A stretch of DNA of 64,000 bases from Cymbidium sinense. Its lineage: Eukaryota; Streptophyta; Magnoliopsida; Asparagales; Orchidaceae. Shown piece after piece: positions 1-11,700 of the stretch. The translations under genes and the position numbers were made by a program. Every line of letters begins with the position of its first letter. The stretch's first letter is position 1. The notes beneath the pieces are model-generated. The model did not search any database. It was not told where the DNA came from and saw nothing but the letters and a program-made list of their open reading frames with translations. Location of the stretch: NCBI GenBank assembly GCA_021442155.1, contig CM038220.1, forward strand, positions 80,590,897 to 80,654,896. Direction: 5' to 3'.

Positions 1-92
1 AATTGTTAGATGTCGCTCCCCTAGTCGAAATGCTGCCAAAATTTTTATAAAATTCTAGACTTAGAAAAAAAAAGAGAAAAGAAATGAATATA

Positions 93-163
<71 letters not shown>

Positions 164-166
164 TCT

Positions 167-210
<44 letters not shown>

Positions 211-2610
211 TCTAATACATGAGGCATAGCGGTGTGTGAAGAAGGTTGTGGTGTTACAAGACACCACTAGTTATCATTAATGTCAAGAAAGCCAAAATAC
301 TCGATAATGTGGAGATGACATTGAGATCTAAATTTAGACTAAAATTCAAGACTTAAATAAATTCAAATGGAAATCATCTAAACTTAAGTTAAACAAAAAT
401 ATATATGATAAATATGAAGATAAATATTAAATCAAAGAGAAATAAGGGGAGAGCACTTAAAAGAATTTTGCAAAGAATAGAACACTCATTTAAAATGCAA
501 GTGAAATTTGGGGTATTAAATTTTAATGGATTCTATAAACAAATTGAAATAAAGAGTTCTCCTTTCTTGAATTACTCAAAATTAAACAAACTTTGATTAA
601 AACTTCTCATAAGAAACTTTTACAATAGATAGTTTAAATAAAATCATATTGATTGAATATAAATTCATGTATAATAATTGAGCACTCAAATATTCAAATT
701 AAACAAAATATGAAAATTGTAAATCTTTCATTTTACAAATTCAATTAGGCAACTCATGATTACTCATGGGTATGGCCTTTAAAAGGATCATTGGGATCTT
801 GTGCTTAAAGTCAGGTTTGAAGCACAAGAGATTAGTTAAATGCTATTTTCAAGTTAAAGTAAAAATCAAATGAATTTTAAAAGAGATTTTCACTAAAGAC
901 AAGCAACCTATTAGCAAGTATAACTAAAGCTCATAAAATACTACAAGCAAAATAATATCTAAGAATTAGAAAATTCAATAATACTTTTTGCCACCGAATC
1001 TACAATTCTTTGTACAAGCAGACAGAAGACAACACTAAACTAAATGCTGCACGAATAAAGGAGCTTTCCTTTAATACAAAAATTAAGGAACTTCATTCTA
1101 AATTATGATTTTTAAAATCAACAAAATCACTAATTAGGAGAAATTATCTAAGCTATAAACACCTGCATGTGGTCAGACATAGAGATTTCAAGTGCAAATT
1201 TTAAAATCTGAAAAGGCTACGCGAGCTAAATTAGAATCTACTAAATATTAATCTGAAAAATTTAATAAAATATTAGATCAATTTACAACATCTTCTACGT
1301 CACCAGATTCGTAACACTTCATACAAGAGAACAGAAGGAGTTAATTAAAGCATGCTTAAATACACTCGCATGGGCCCCGACACTATACTGAGTGCTTAAA
1401 TTCAAGTGTATGAGGATGCTGCGCAGGTTGCTTCTCGATTTAGTCTTAGGACTAGGTCCGGGTTAACAAAATTTAAAAATCTATTATAAAATTTTCAAAT
1501 TATTAAAATATCTAAGAAGCTAATTCTATCATGTGACAGTAGATCTGATCCTCTGTAAAGAGCTAAAGGGAGTTGATAGGATCTAAAGTTCTCAAATATA
1601 TTCGATTTAATCAATCAATTAACTACCCCGATGATAGCTGTGTTGAATGGTGATTTCAACTGGAGGGAATACTTCCATCAAAATATAATTCTAATATTAA
1701 ATCAAAATATTAAATCAAGTGCCAAACTATTTAAATGAAACTTTATCATTAAAAGCTTAAAGCAAAACTCAATCTATCCACCTTCCATAATTATTTTTTG
1801 GGGGTGATAAATTAAGAAAAGTCTAGCTCACAAAAGAGCCAATGTCAAATCAAGCGTTATGCTATGTTCACTCTCAATCAATCTCATGCCAGTAAGGACG
1901 TAGCCCATATCCTCTGACTACATGGCTTGGCCAGTAGGCTCCATAAATGATGTTGTTATGACCAAAGTCCTCTGATCGGGTGGTTTGACCAATAAGGCTC
2001 TATTATATTACGATCACGACCTTAGCCGGTATGCTCCCCAATGGCTCTGCCCTTTGAGTTGGGAATCATTGGGTTCACCTAATAGGGCAAAAAGCTCTCT
2101 GTCAGCTAAGGTAAACTTAAGTTTATCTTCTTAGACAAATACCACCCTAGGTCTACAAGGATTTCTTGGATGACATAACCCATGTGTTGCTGATAAGGAT
2201 CCTTCTATCAGATTGGATCGACTACCTCCTCTGAATAAGTAGACTAGGGACCACGACTGCCCGGGATGACAGAACCATGGGATCTAGATCGGGCATGTCA
2301 TCATTTCTCCAACCAACCAGTTTAAGCTGAAATGATGAATTTCATAATTTTAAATTCTAAAAACTCATATGTTGCTTCTATACGCTATACATTAAGTGAC
2401 CTAATGACTAGCCTTAATCGAAAGTTCTCTCTCACTTATTGGGAGGGGTAATTAACTATAGGGGCTTGCGCCTATAGAAAACCTAGAACTAGATCTAAAG
2501 TCCTCACCAAATGAGGATGAAATCTCTAGATTCCATCAAAATTACATTGACATCTTAAACCACACTCTCAATTCATTCAGGAGGTCGGTGGTGAATTTTT
2601 AGAGCCCACA
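1..2610 (+). mobile_element. 5' LTR (3' part) of Ogre/Tat-like retrotransposon A
   Basis: The stretch is homologous, in order, to 8650-11350 (same strand) and to the reverse complements of 25486-30640 and 35000-36290. Shared landmarks are CTAGTCGAAATGCTGCC near 30, the CATGGGCCCCGACACTA block near 1370, GGGGCTTGCGCCTATAG near 2461, and the end GTCGGTGGTGAATTTT followed by CCCACA at 2605-2610. A primer binding site begins three bases later, which fixes this as a 5' LTR and gives the element plus orientation. The LTR start lies left of the window. Compared with the 3' LTR at 6543-11350 it has many substitutions and several indels (for example it lacks sequence matching about 9080-9150), so the insertion is old. 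No coding region was recognised in it. Confidence 0.85.
96..206. repeat. (TA)n microsatellite inside LTR A
   Basis: Two TA runs (about 96-161 and 171-206) are split by TTCTCTCTTT. The ORF read through it (about 45-227, minus) is an artefact of the dinucleotide repeat. Confidence 0.95.
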
Positions 2611-2636
2611 AATTTTGGTGACTCTGGTGGGGACAA
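2611..2636 (+). other. primer binding site of element A
   Basis: Immediately after the LTR end comes AATT and then TTGGTGACTCTGGTGGGGAC. This resembles the TGGCGACTCxxCTGGGGA type of primer site described for plant Ogre/Tat-type elements and attributed to a tRNA-Arg primer. Its place right after CCCACA fixes the LTR boundary and the element's direction. The tRNA assignment is recalled knowledge; the position and sequence are seen. Confidence 0.75.
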
Positions 2637-3299
2637 GATTCTCTTTCCATATTTGGCTAGTCGAATTTAAGCAATAGTAGTAGTGGAGCATGATAAAAGT
2701 GATATTTAAAATCAATCATCAATGAAATTAAATTTAAATCAATCATATTCTTATGATTAATCTGTTTATTTTGTATATCGATGGATCTTCAAACACCGCT
2801 TTATCATCTTTATCGGAGCCAATATCTGCTAATGTTGTAATCAACACTAGGGATGTTGGAGCTACTATTCAATTTGATAGTGTAGACTTCCTAGCCATCA
2901 GCACTGCAAATAATCCTCCATCTGAAGCATTTGCATATTGTACACACCAACTTGTGCAATGGAGGAGGACAATTAGAATGGCCACTACTGCTACTGAGGT
3001 TCCTCAAAAGAGAGTCTTTGTACTTAAAAGATTGATTCATTTTTGAGGAACCAGTCATGAAGAGAACCTTCACTGGGCAAAAAGTTTCAATCATACCTAT
3101 GAATGCGATAACTTTGCCAGTTGAACCTTTCGCACTAGGAAGGTATGATACTAAAGCCTCTCTTCTTGTAAAAATTGAGTAGAAGGTAAAGGAGAAGAAA
3201 CACTAAACTGCGAGCTCAATAGTTTTTGTCTGAATCACAAATCATAAAATCAACCTTACAACCAGAAGCGAGTATTTCTACCCCACAATAAATTTAAAA

Positions 3300-4163
3300 A
3301 AAATTTAGAAGGGTGAAGGAATAGCTCTATTGGTGATGTTAAATGGTATTTTTGGGCTCAACAATAGTCAATTTCAATCTCTCTGAAGAAACAACATGAA
3401 ACTCTATCTACTTGAGCACATAGAGTTCTGAAGGATGTTAAGAAAAAATGCCTTTTGAAGAACAGGTATCAAATGTTAATTATCAAAGAAGCCAAAAATG
3501 CTCCACTATAAAAGCTACAATTAGTGGTAGTAAGAGCTCAGGACCATTCTAAACAATTTCTGCATGGTGAGCATCGGGGTGTGGCACGTGAACCGCGTGT
3601 TCGAGAATTTGTTACTGAAAGGTCCAGGTAGAAAGAAAAGTAAATATGGAGGCCAAAGCCTCAACAAGAAGTAGTAGCACAAAAAATTCTTCATCTAGAA
3701 GTAAGCTAACCTAGAGACAGCGAAAAAAAAGAAATGCTGAATTACGTGCTCAACAACCATTATTCAAGTAGAAAATTGTATAACAAGTAGTGGACCCAGA
3801 AGAGACTGTTCTAACCCATAACATGTTTGACAACCTAAGATAGGTAAAGCAGAATAGCTCTACTGGTCAATTCAAATAGTCCTTTTGGACTCGATAATGT
3901 CAGATTTTAGCTTCTCCAATGAGAAAACTTGAAACTGTATATGCAATAGTGCATCGGGTCCTCAAAGTTGCTAAGGAGAAATGATTGATGAAAAGAAAAT
4001 ATTAAAGTCATGTCATCAGGGAGGCTAGAGTTTCTCCTCTAAGGAGACCTCCTCCTATAACCCTGGCAAGATGTCTAATAATTCAAGTCCTACATGGTGA
4101 GCATCGAGGTGTAACACTTGGACCATAGGTTCAAGAATCCACCGTCGAAAGGTCCCGGCAAAT
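3300..4163 (+). repeat. diverged direct duplication (about 330 bp, copies ~550 bp apart)
   Basis: 3300-3632 and 3850-4163 align: both have AATAGCTCTA near the start, TGGTGAGCATCG near the end, and finish with GAAAGGTCC followed by A or C and GG. Between them are many substitutions and small indels. Because it lies upstream of the integrase remnant it may be decayed gag or spacer DNA; no domain was identified. Confidence 0.6.
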
Positions 4164-4213
4164 AGGTAAATAAATTTGGAGGCTAACAATTTGAAGAAAA
4201 ACTATCTCAAAGA

Positions 4214-4685
4214 AAGACAATGACGAGACATCTAGACTGTACTCTCATAAAATCCACTCATTATCCTCTAGTATTTGGAGCTGAAGCAGTCTTACCACTT
4301 GAAATTGAATTACTTTCACTATGAGTAGTCATTCAACAAAATCTCACTCAAAATGAGAATGTTCATCTTAGGATGGAAGAACATAACATGCTTGACAAAG
4401 TTAAGCTCTAAGTTCAATGAAATTTAGAAGTCTACCGAGCGAGAAAGTCCAAAGCATTCGATCATACAGTGTGACCTCGAACATTCTTAAAAGGAAAATT
4501 GGTCTTGGTGCTGAGAAGACCAATTATTCATAATAAAAATTCGGTAGCAAATTTGAGCCTAATTGGAAGGGCCATTTTATCATTAAGAAAGTGTATCAAG
4601 GAGGTATGTATCAACCAATTGACCTAAATGATGAAAGACCAATGACACTAACCAATGATCGATATTTGAAAAAAATATTATACAT
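4214..4685 (+). pseudogene. Ty3/gypsy (Ogre/Tat-type) integrase C-terminal remnant
   Basis: Reading from 4229 gives a gypsy-integrase-like stretch: HYPLVFGAEAVLPLEIE, then ENVHLRMEEHNMLDKVKL, EVYRARKSKAFDHTV, PRTFLKGKLVLV, and after a frameshift FEPNWKGHFIIKKVYQGGMY. This follows the order at the end of Tat/Ogre integrases: (F/Y)GAEAVLP, a helix with LRL/M, the Y..R...AF...VRPR.F..GDLVL segment, and the P.W.GP(F/Y)(V/I)(V/I)K(K/R) ending. At least four in-frame stops and one frameshift break it, so it makes no protein. Integrase normally inserts the cDNA copy into host DNA; the catalytic core upstream was not found. It supports placing element A in the Tat/Ogre group. Confidence 0.75.
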
Positions 4686-5185
4686 TATAAATACATTCTC
4701 GAGATACAATAAAAATCCATCTACAAGATAGAGGGCATTTTTTTTAGAATATCTATTTAGATCGATATCGTGCCTCATGTCGAGATCCCTAAATAAGTAT
4801 ACTTACTCAAGATAATAAAAAAATTTCTCGTGAAAATTCTTCTGTTACATAGGGAGCATTTTTTTTAGTTTGTATAATCAAAGCTGTTTAATCCTTTCCT
4901 ATGAAACATGGAGCCTTCTTGTATATATATTTAGGTTAACCTCGAGCTTTACGTCAAAATCATTGAATATATCCATAATTATTATTGTTAAGTTGCATGC
5001 TCTTGCAAGGAACAAAAAGAATATATTTATATGCATGAAAAGATAACTCTAAATATCAAAAAATTTATCTCCCAAATTTGCCAAATTTTGGAGATCAAGT
5101 CAGAAGAACTCTCAATTTCGGAGGCTTCAATCAATTAAGTTAGAGAAACATTAACCTCTAGATCTTGAAGTCTAGGACACGGAGG

Positions 5186-5640
5186 GGTTCTAAAGGTCGA
5201 AATCAACAAGCTCACAAATGGTCGAGTTGCTGACGCTCTCCTCTCTCAACAAGCCACAAGAGAAAGGCCACAGTAAAAAAATCCCTCATTTATTAGTTCA
5301 AGGACCAAATCACCAACCCATCATAGCTTAAGTCAAAGACTCGAGTAGGTTCTAAAGGTTGAACTCAATAAGCCCAAATGTAGCCGAGTTGTTGATGCTC
5401 TCCTCACTCAACATGCTACAAGAAAAGGCCACAGTGAAAGAGCCCATGTCCGTTAGTCTAAGGACAAAACTACCAACCCATTATAGCTTAAGTCGAAGAC
5501 TCGAGTATGTTCTAAATGTTGGACTCAACAAGCCCACAAGTGATCGAGTTGCTCACTCTCTCCTCACTCAACAAGTCATAAGAAAAAGGCCGTAGTGAAA
5601 GAGCCCTCGCTCGTCAGTCTAATGATGATAGCTGTTCAAT
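5186..5640 (+). repeat. ~161-bp tandem repeat, about 2.8 copies
   Basis: Copies start at about 5186, 5348 and 5508, each opening with GTTCTAAAxGTTG and containing GAGTTGxTGAxGCTCTCCTC and CAACCCATxATAGCTTAAGTC. The copies differ by roughly 15-20 per cent by eye. They lie in the 3' non-coding part of element A. Confidence 0.85.
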
Positions 5641-6525
5641 CTCAAACCAGATCCAGCTTAGTATTACAAGTAACTAGAATCTAAGAGATCTTTTTGCTTG
5701 ATCGATAGTCTAAGAAAATCTGAAGAAATAACTTCTAATTCAGGGCTATCTTAAATCAATCTAAATATTGCCTGCAGGGTGATATCTCAAATTTATTCTC
5801 AAATGATATGATCAAGCTCAAAGCACAGATCAAAGTCAATCTCCTCATCAAGTCCATCAAAGTAGAAAGTATATGATAGAGGAAGCAATTCCATAGTTCA
5901 TACAAAGTCGATGGCTGAACTAAAAGAATTTCATGGTTATTCAGTCTGTCAAAGCACACATTGCTAGACTAATGACTTAACATAGACATAGTATAAGCTA
6001 GAAGGCTAGGTCATCTATATGTACCCTTCAACGAGTCTATCAAGACAACAAGCACAGGATTCATGGCATACATACACTTCCTGATAAGTCAATATGGACA
6101 AATCAGGTCAATCCTTCATCAAGTCCGTCAAGCCTGAAGATAGGACAGAAGGAATTTCAAATCTGACCAAAGTGGAGTCCTTCATCAAAATAAATAAACC
6201 AATTCTTCCAACAAACCCAACCAAGCACGAAGCAAGGGTTGGAGGAAACTCAAATCTATAATGACGTATGCGAAAGAGATCTTCAGCAAAGCCATTGAAG
6301 TAAAGATTATATGGTATAAGAATTCTTACCTAGCGGACAAGTCTAGTCTGACAAATCGGTCAAGCCCGTCATTTAGCATGTTCTAAATAAGGCATCATAC
6401 TAATAACAAATTCTATCAAAGCTCCGTAAGCAATTACAATTGAAGCTAGAATGATCCAGGTTCTGTAAGCAGCCCAAAGGGTCAACCAATTTTCAACAAA
6501 TGCGACTCTCTCCATGCACGAATCA

Positions 6526-6542
6526 CATTTGTTGGGGGCATT
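6526..6542 (+). other. polypurine tract of element A
   Basis: TTGTTGGGGGCATT ends right where the 3' LTR begins with TGTTAATCTCC at 6543. A G-rich tract directly before the 3' LTR is the expected plus-strand primer, and GGGGGCA is a usual form in Tat-type elements. Confidence 0.65.
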
Positions 6543-7262
6543 TGTTAATCTCCATGTATATTTCAAAAGTAAGTCAAGCCCACAAGTCAAATTCAATGGA
6601 TTTTAGAAGTGATAGTGCGCAAATCGGAGCTCAAAATATACTGGACGTCACCAAAAATAGTCAAAATGACCTTCGATCGATGAACGAACTTTTCCATCAC
6701 ATTCTAAACATTGAAATTGATCAAGAAATAAATATTGTACAATCTAACGATCAAGCGATCGAGCTATCAATATGTCGAGACGTATATCGGGGAAAGGAAG
6801 TTACGATGATTTTCCAAACAATCTCCGTTCATGAAATTGATCATGCCGTTAGCTCTGAATGTTGAAAACTATCAAATGAGACTATCCATGCTCAATTTGG
6901 ACTAGCTTATAAAAATGTCGAATGATTGGAAGTGACAATGTGCAAATCGAGGCTGAAATACGGGCATGGCCAAGATAAACTCAAATGACCTCCGATCGAT
7001 GAACAGACTTTATCATCACGTTCAGAACATCAAAACTAGTCAAAATATAGACATTGCACAACTTGATGATCAACCGATCAAGCGATCGAGTCATCAATAT
7101 GCTTGCATATCAAAGTTAGGAGGCGTACCAAAGCGATCTCGTTCGAAATTATGTCGTTAGTTTCAACATATTGAAATCTATCAAATAAGACTATTCATAC
7201 TCAATTCGTATGAGTTTGCACAAAAGTCGAAATTGTGATAACGCGTATTTTGAGAAATTGAC
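6543..7262 (+). repeat. two 5'-terminal LTR tandem units (~318 bp)
   Basis: The phrase GACCTxCGATCGATGAAC occurs at 6669 and 6987, each followed by CACATTCTAAACATTGAAAT-like sequence, then CAACCGATCAAGCGATCGAG-like and GTCGTTAGCTTCxAA-like blocks. The same units end every LTR of this family (13640-14330, 34100-34664, 38700-39232 with 43961-44249, 39233-39960, 44259-44960). Confidence 0.85.
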
Positions 7263-7339
7263 CCTACCTGACGCCGACTAAACTAAACGGCCCGACCATT
7301 GTAAACTAACTTCGCCATCATGTCAAAATATCTTGAATT

Positions 7340-7366
7340 GATATATATATATATATATATATATAT
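7340..7366. repeat. (TA)n tract
   Basis: A short TA run sits between the terminal units and the leader of LTR A, in the same relative place as the runs at 13537, 38672 and 39996. Confidence 0.9.
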
Positions 7367-7959
7367 TGATTATCTAATCGTGTTAGCATAAAAATTCTTA
7401 TTAAAGCCAATTAAACACTTAGAAAATCGATTTAAAAAATTAATTTAATCCCTAATCTAATCGTAGCCCTAAATCCCACTCTAATAAACTCACCGGCCCG
7501 ATTCTCCCTCACACAAATGACCCGATTGCTTCCCCCTTCACGCATGCGAGCTCCCTCTTTCGATCCCGACCAAAGCTTCTCCTCCTTCACACGCACCCGC
7601 TCGTCTCTCCTCACGGCCGAAGGAGCTCCCTTCGTTCGAACGGCAACCGTTCCCCCCTCTTCTAACTGTTCCCTCTTCTTCTTCTCAACCGCAAGTCACA
7701 AAAGGGGCTCCTCTTCTTTAAACTGAAAAAAGGGCTTTTTACACACTTCTCTGTCTCTCGATTTCCCCCTTCAAACCGAACGGAGCCCCTCTGATTTTTC
7801 CCTCATCCGAAACCACAAGAAAAGCTTCTTCCTCTTCTCTCCAAAATGCGAGCAAGGCATACTGAGACGGAATGTTCATTCTCATTTCTAAGGATGTTGC
7901 CTGTCATCATCGTTAGTAGTGGATAGTTTTTTGGAATATGAGAGAGATCAACAATGTGA

Positions 7960-8479
7960 TGATGGAAAAGTGGAGGAGAAGAATGCAATTCTTCATCTCG
8001 CCCTATCTCAGCTTGTTGTTGATTTTAATAGAGATTATAATTTATCCTTGCATCATTTTTTTCTGCAAATGATGGGTGCCTGCGATTCCTACGGGCTCAT
8101 TGAAGCTTGATCAGGCTCTTGGAATTGGAGGACTTCCAAAGTACAGGGAAGGATGGTTGAAATTTATGGAAAAGAGGCATGTAGAAAAACAACACTTGCA
8201 CTTCATATTCTGAAGGAGGCACACATGCTTGGAGGATGCTGTGCATATCTAGCTATTGAGAATTTAATAGATCCCTCACTGGCAGAACCAATGGGTATTA
8301 ATACAGAAAATCTTCTTATTGCTAATCCAAACTCAGCTGAAAGTGCATTGAGCATAGTAAACACTCTTGTTAATAGCAGATTTGTGGATGTTATTGTGGT
8401 TGATAGTGTAGCTGCTCTTGTTCCTGAATGCGAACTAGTATGCATGATGGATTCTAAATCTGTTGACATGCTTCAGTGA
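7960..8479 (+). pseudogene. RecA-like (plant organellar RecA) fragment captured in an LTR
   Basis: The translation follows plant mitochondrial/plastid RecA homologues from the N-terminal LHLALSQL block, through [17 protein letters not shown] (8081-8131, another frame), to [35 protein letters not shown] and [17 protein letters not shown], then stops at 8477. RecA proteins form ATP-dependent filaments for homologous recombination. Two opposing frameshifts (near 8075 and 8140) displace the middle block. The Walker A loop reads KEACRKTT where G is expected before KTT, so ATP binding would be impaired. The C-terminal half is missing. The blocks run together with no recognisable intron over about 500 bp, which suggests a cDNA copy; that is inference, since the parental gene's introns are not known here. 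It lies in LTR sense, just upstream of the acceptor-like motif at 8537-8546. Confidence 0.85.
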
Positions 8480-8663
8480 ACGCAAGATTTGAAACTTGAA
8501 TTCTTCTTGTATTAGTATGTGTGTGTGCTTGTGTCCTTCTTCGCAGGTTTCAAGACCATGCTAAAGCCCCATAGGGCATAGCGGTACGAAGAAGCATTCG
8601 TCAGAAGATCACCGCTCAATATCAAGATACCAAACAAAGCCAAACAAATTGTTACTCCTAGTC

Positions 8664-8665
<2 letters not shown>

Positions 8666-8734
<69 letters not shown>
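8666..8734. repeat. (TA)n microsatellite
   Basis: About 34 TA units lie between two similar blocks that both contain GCAGGTTTCAAGAC (about 8543 and 8752), so this part of the LTR has been duplicated around the run. Confidence 0.95.
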
Positions 8735-8739
<5 letters not shown>

Positions 8740-11700
8740 GATTTCTCTTTATGCAGGTTTCAAGACTTCACTAACGCCCCATAGTGGGTGGTGTGAGAAA
8801 ATGGTGAAGACACCACTCCACGCTCATTAGCACCAGAAAGCCAAAAAACTCGATGAACTCTATGGACAACGCTTGGAGCACGCCAAAATATCACAAAATT
8901 TAGACTAAAATTCAAGTCATAAATAAATTTAAATGGAAATCATCTAAACTTAAGTTAAATAAAAAGATATATAATAAATATGAAGATAAATGTTAAATCA
9001 AAGAGAAATAAGGTGAGAGCACTTAAAGAAAATTTTTGAAAGGATAGAACACTCATTTAAAATGCAAGTAAAATTTGGGGAGGCTAATATTAACCTCACG
9101 AGCTTTAATTGTGATTCTCTATAACTTAAATTGAAGTGGTAAAGCAAGTTCTCCTTTCTTCGAATTCCTCAAAATTAAACAAACTTTGATTAAAACATGG
9201 GGTGGTAAATGACAAACTCATAAAAGACTTATAATAAATTTTGAAGTCTAGTTTTCAGATAAATATGGAATTTGATGTGGAGTTGAGGATAAACTCATGT
9301 TGAATTTGAACTCTTCTTGTGTGAATAAAGCTTCTCTTTGAAAATTCAAAGTGTTAAATTCATGAACAATATTAATCGAGCATTTGAACGATCGCATTTG
9401 ATATTAAATGAAGTAAATATCTCAATTGAATACTAAATGATAAATAATTGGTGGTAAATCTAAATATCCAATTTCAAATTGAGAATAAAGTGTGCAAAAA
9501 ATTTGGTAGCTTTCTTATAAGCACAAATTCAATTAGGCAACTCATGATTACCCATGGGTATGACCTTTAAAAGGACCAATCGGATCTTGTTAAAGCATTA
9601 GTTAAATGCTATTTTCAAGTTAAAGTAAAAATCAAATGAATTTCAAAAGAGATTTTCACTAAAGACGAGCAACATGTTGGCAAGTATAACTGAAGCTCAT
9701 AAAAGGCTACGAGCCAAATAATATCTAAGAATTGAAAATTTCAATAATACTTTTCACACCTTTGGATCCGCACTTTTCTTGTACACACAAATTAAATGCA
9801 CGAATGAGGGAGCTTTCCTTCAATACAAAAATTAAGGAACTTCATTCTAAATTATGATTTTCAAAATCAATGAAATCACTAATTAGATGAAATTATCTAA
9901 GCTATAAACACATGCATGTGCTCGGACATAGATATTTCAAGTGCAAATGTTAAAGTTTAAAAAGGCTGCGCAGGCTAAATTAGAATCTATTAAATATTAA
10001 TCTGAAAAATCTAATAAGATATTAGATCAATTTACAACGTCTTCTACGCCACTAGATTCGTAACACTTTGTATAAGTGAACAGAAGGAGTAAATTAAAGC
10101 ATACTTAAATACACTCTCATGGGCCCCGACACTACGCTGAGTGTTTAAATTCAAGTGTCTGAGGATGTATGGTTGCTTCTTAGTCTTAGAGTCGTTAACA
10201 AAACCTAAAAATCAATTATAAAAATTTCAACTTATTAAAATATCTGAGAAGTTAATTATTATGACAGTAGATTTGATCCTCTATATGGAGCTAAATAGAG
10301 TTGATAGGATCTAAAGTTCTCAAATATATTCGATTCAATGAATCAATTAACTACCCTGATGATGGCTGTGTTGAATGGTGATTTCAACTAGAGGGAATAC
10401 TTTCATCAAAATATAAATCTAATCTCAAATCAAAATAACTTAAATCAAGTGTCAAACTATCTAAATAAAACTCTATCATTAAAAGCTTAAAATAAAACTC
10501 AATATATCCACATTTCGTAGTTATTTGTCCGGGGTGACAAATTAAGAAAATTCTAGCTCACAAAAGAGTCAATATTAAATCAAGCATTATTATGTTCACT
10601 CTCAATCAATCTCACGCCAGTAAGGATATGGCTCGTGTCCTCTGACTGTGTGGCTTGGTCAGTAGGCTCCACAAATGATGCAGTTATGACCAGAGTCCTC
10701 CGATCGGGTGGTTTGGCCAATAAGGCTCCATTATATTACAATCATGATCGTAGCCCGTATGCTCCCTAATGGCTCTGCCCTTTGAGTTGTGACTCATAGG
10801 GTACACCTGATAGGGCACAAAGCCCTCTATTAATAAAGGTAGACTTAAGTTTGTCTCCTTAGATAAACACCACCCCAAGTGTACAAGAATTTCTTGGACG
10901 ACGTAATCCACACGATAAAGATCCTTCCAAGTCAACCACCTCTTCCGAATAAGTGGGGACCATGACGGCCCGGGATGACGGAACCATGAAATCAAGATCG
11001 AGCATGTCATCATTCTCCCAACCATCCAGTTTAAGCTGAAATGATTAATTTCATAATTTTAAATTCTAAAACTCCATATGCATCTACTATACGCTGCGCA
11101 TTAAGCGACCTAACAACTAGCCTTAATAGAAAAAACTCTCTCACTTATTGGGAGGGGTAATTAACTATAGGGGCTTGCGCCTATAGAAAACCTATAACCA
11201 GATCTAAAGTCCTCATCAAATGAGGACAAAATCTCTATGTAGTGTCTTATCTACTATTCTATCTGCCTTCTGAAAATTACATCGACACTTAAACCACACT
11301 CTCTTCAATTCAATATTGTCAAGAGATCGGTGGTAATTTTAGATCCCACAAGCATCCTCAGACACTTGAATCTAAATATTCAACGTAGTGTTGGGGCCCA
11401 TGCGGGTGTATCTAAGAATGCCTTAACTAATGCTTTTTATTTCTTGTATGATGTGGTTCGAATCCGGTGGCGTAGATGACATTATAAGTTTTATATTGCA
11501 ATTTGGAATAGAACATCGTGATTCATATTTGCTTCTTTAGTATTTGGGCTTTAGAGATTCATATATGTTACTTATGCTTATTGATAAGCCTTCGAATTTA
11601 TTGCATACTTCTAATGAATTGACTTCTCTCAATTTGATTGAAATGAATTGTGAGAAAGTATATTATTCATTAGAGAACTTGTTGTACTCAATAATGACTC

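Larger units (their letters stand above)
2611..6542 (+). mobile_element. decayed internal region of element A
   Basis: This 3.9-kb interior lies between the 5' LTR (to 2610) and the 3' LTR (from 6543). Intact Ogre/Tat interiors are much longer and encode gag, protease, reverse transcriptase, RNase H and integrase. Here only an integrase C-terminal remnant (about 4220-4685) is recognisable; no reverse transcriptase motif was found. A 97-codon open frame at 2753-3046 sits where gag would start but was not recognised. The 3' third (5186-6520) holds a ~161-bp tandem repeat and loosely repeated phrases such as CATCAAGTCCxTCAA (near 5848 and 6118). Tandem repeats in the 3' untranslated part are a known habit of Tat-lineage elements. 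The element cannot be autonomous. Confidence 0.75.
6543..11350 (+). mobile_element. 3' LTR of element A (about 4.8 kb), carrying a RecA-like insert
   Basis: It starts TGTTAATCTCC (family consensus TGTTGACCTCC) after the polypurine tract and ends ATCCCACA at 11350. Order inside: two ~318-bp units with GATCGATGAAC (6543-7262), (TA)n, pyrimidine-rich leader (7430-7850), RecA-like insert (about 7960-8479), TTCTTCGCAG acceptor-like motif (8537-8546), (TA)n at 8666-8734, and the conserved tail that matches 250-2610. After 11350 the sequence jumps into the middle of an opposite-strand LTR of the same family, so element A landed in an older copy. The matching 5' target-site copy is outside the window. 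Confidence 0.85.

Noticed and set aside
45..227. ORFs of alternating Ile-Tyr across TA runs (also 41436-41787 and 45093-45293)
   Set aside because: Pure products of (TA)n microsatellites.
2753..3046. 97-codon ORF just after the primer binding site
   Set aside because: It could be the start of gag by position, but no gag motif was seen, so it is not listed as a gene.
5186..5640. Peptide GRVADALLSQQ in the tandem repeat, like the RVADALSR motif of gypsy RNase H/integrase linkers
   Set aside because: Short chance-level match; the other repeat copies do not keep it and no flanking RNase H or integrase reading continues.
10684..11025. 113-codon minus-strand ORF in the LTR tail
   Set aside because: The matching regions in 5' LTR A, D, B1 and B2 are broken by stops and indels, and it is antisense to the LTR.
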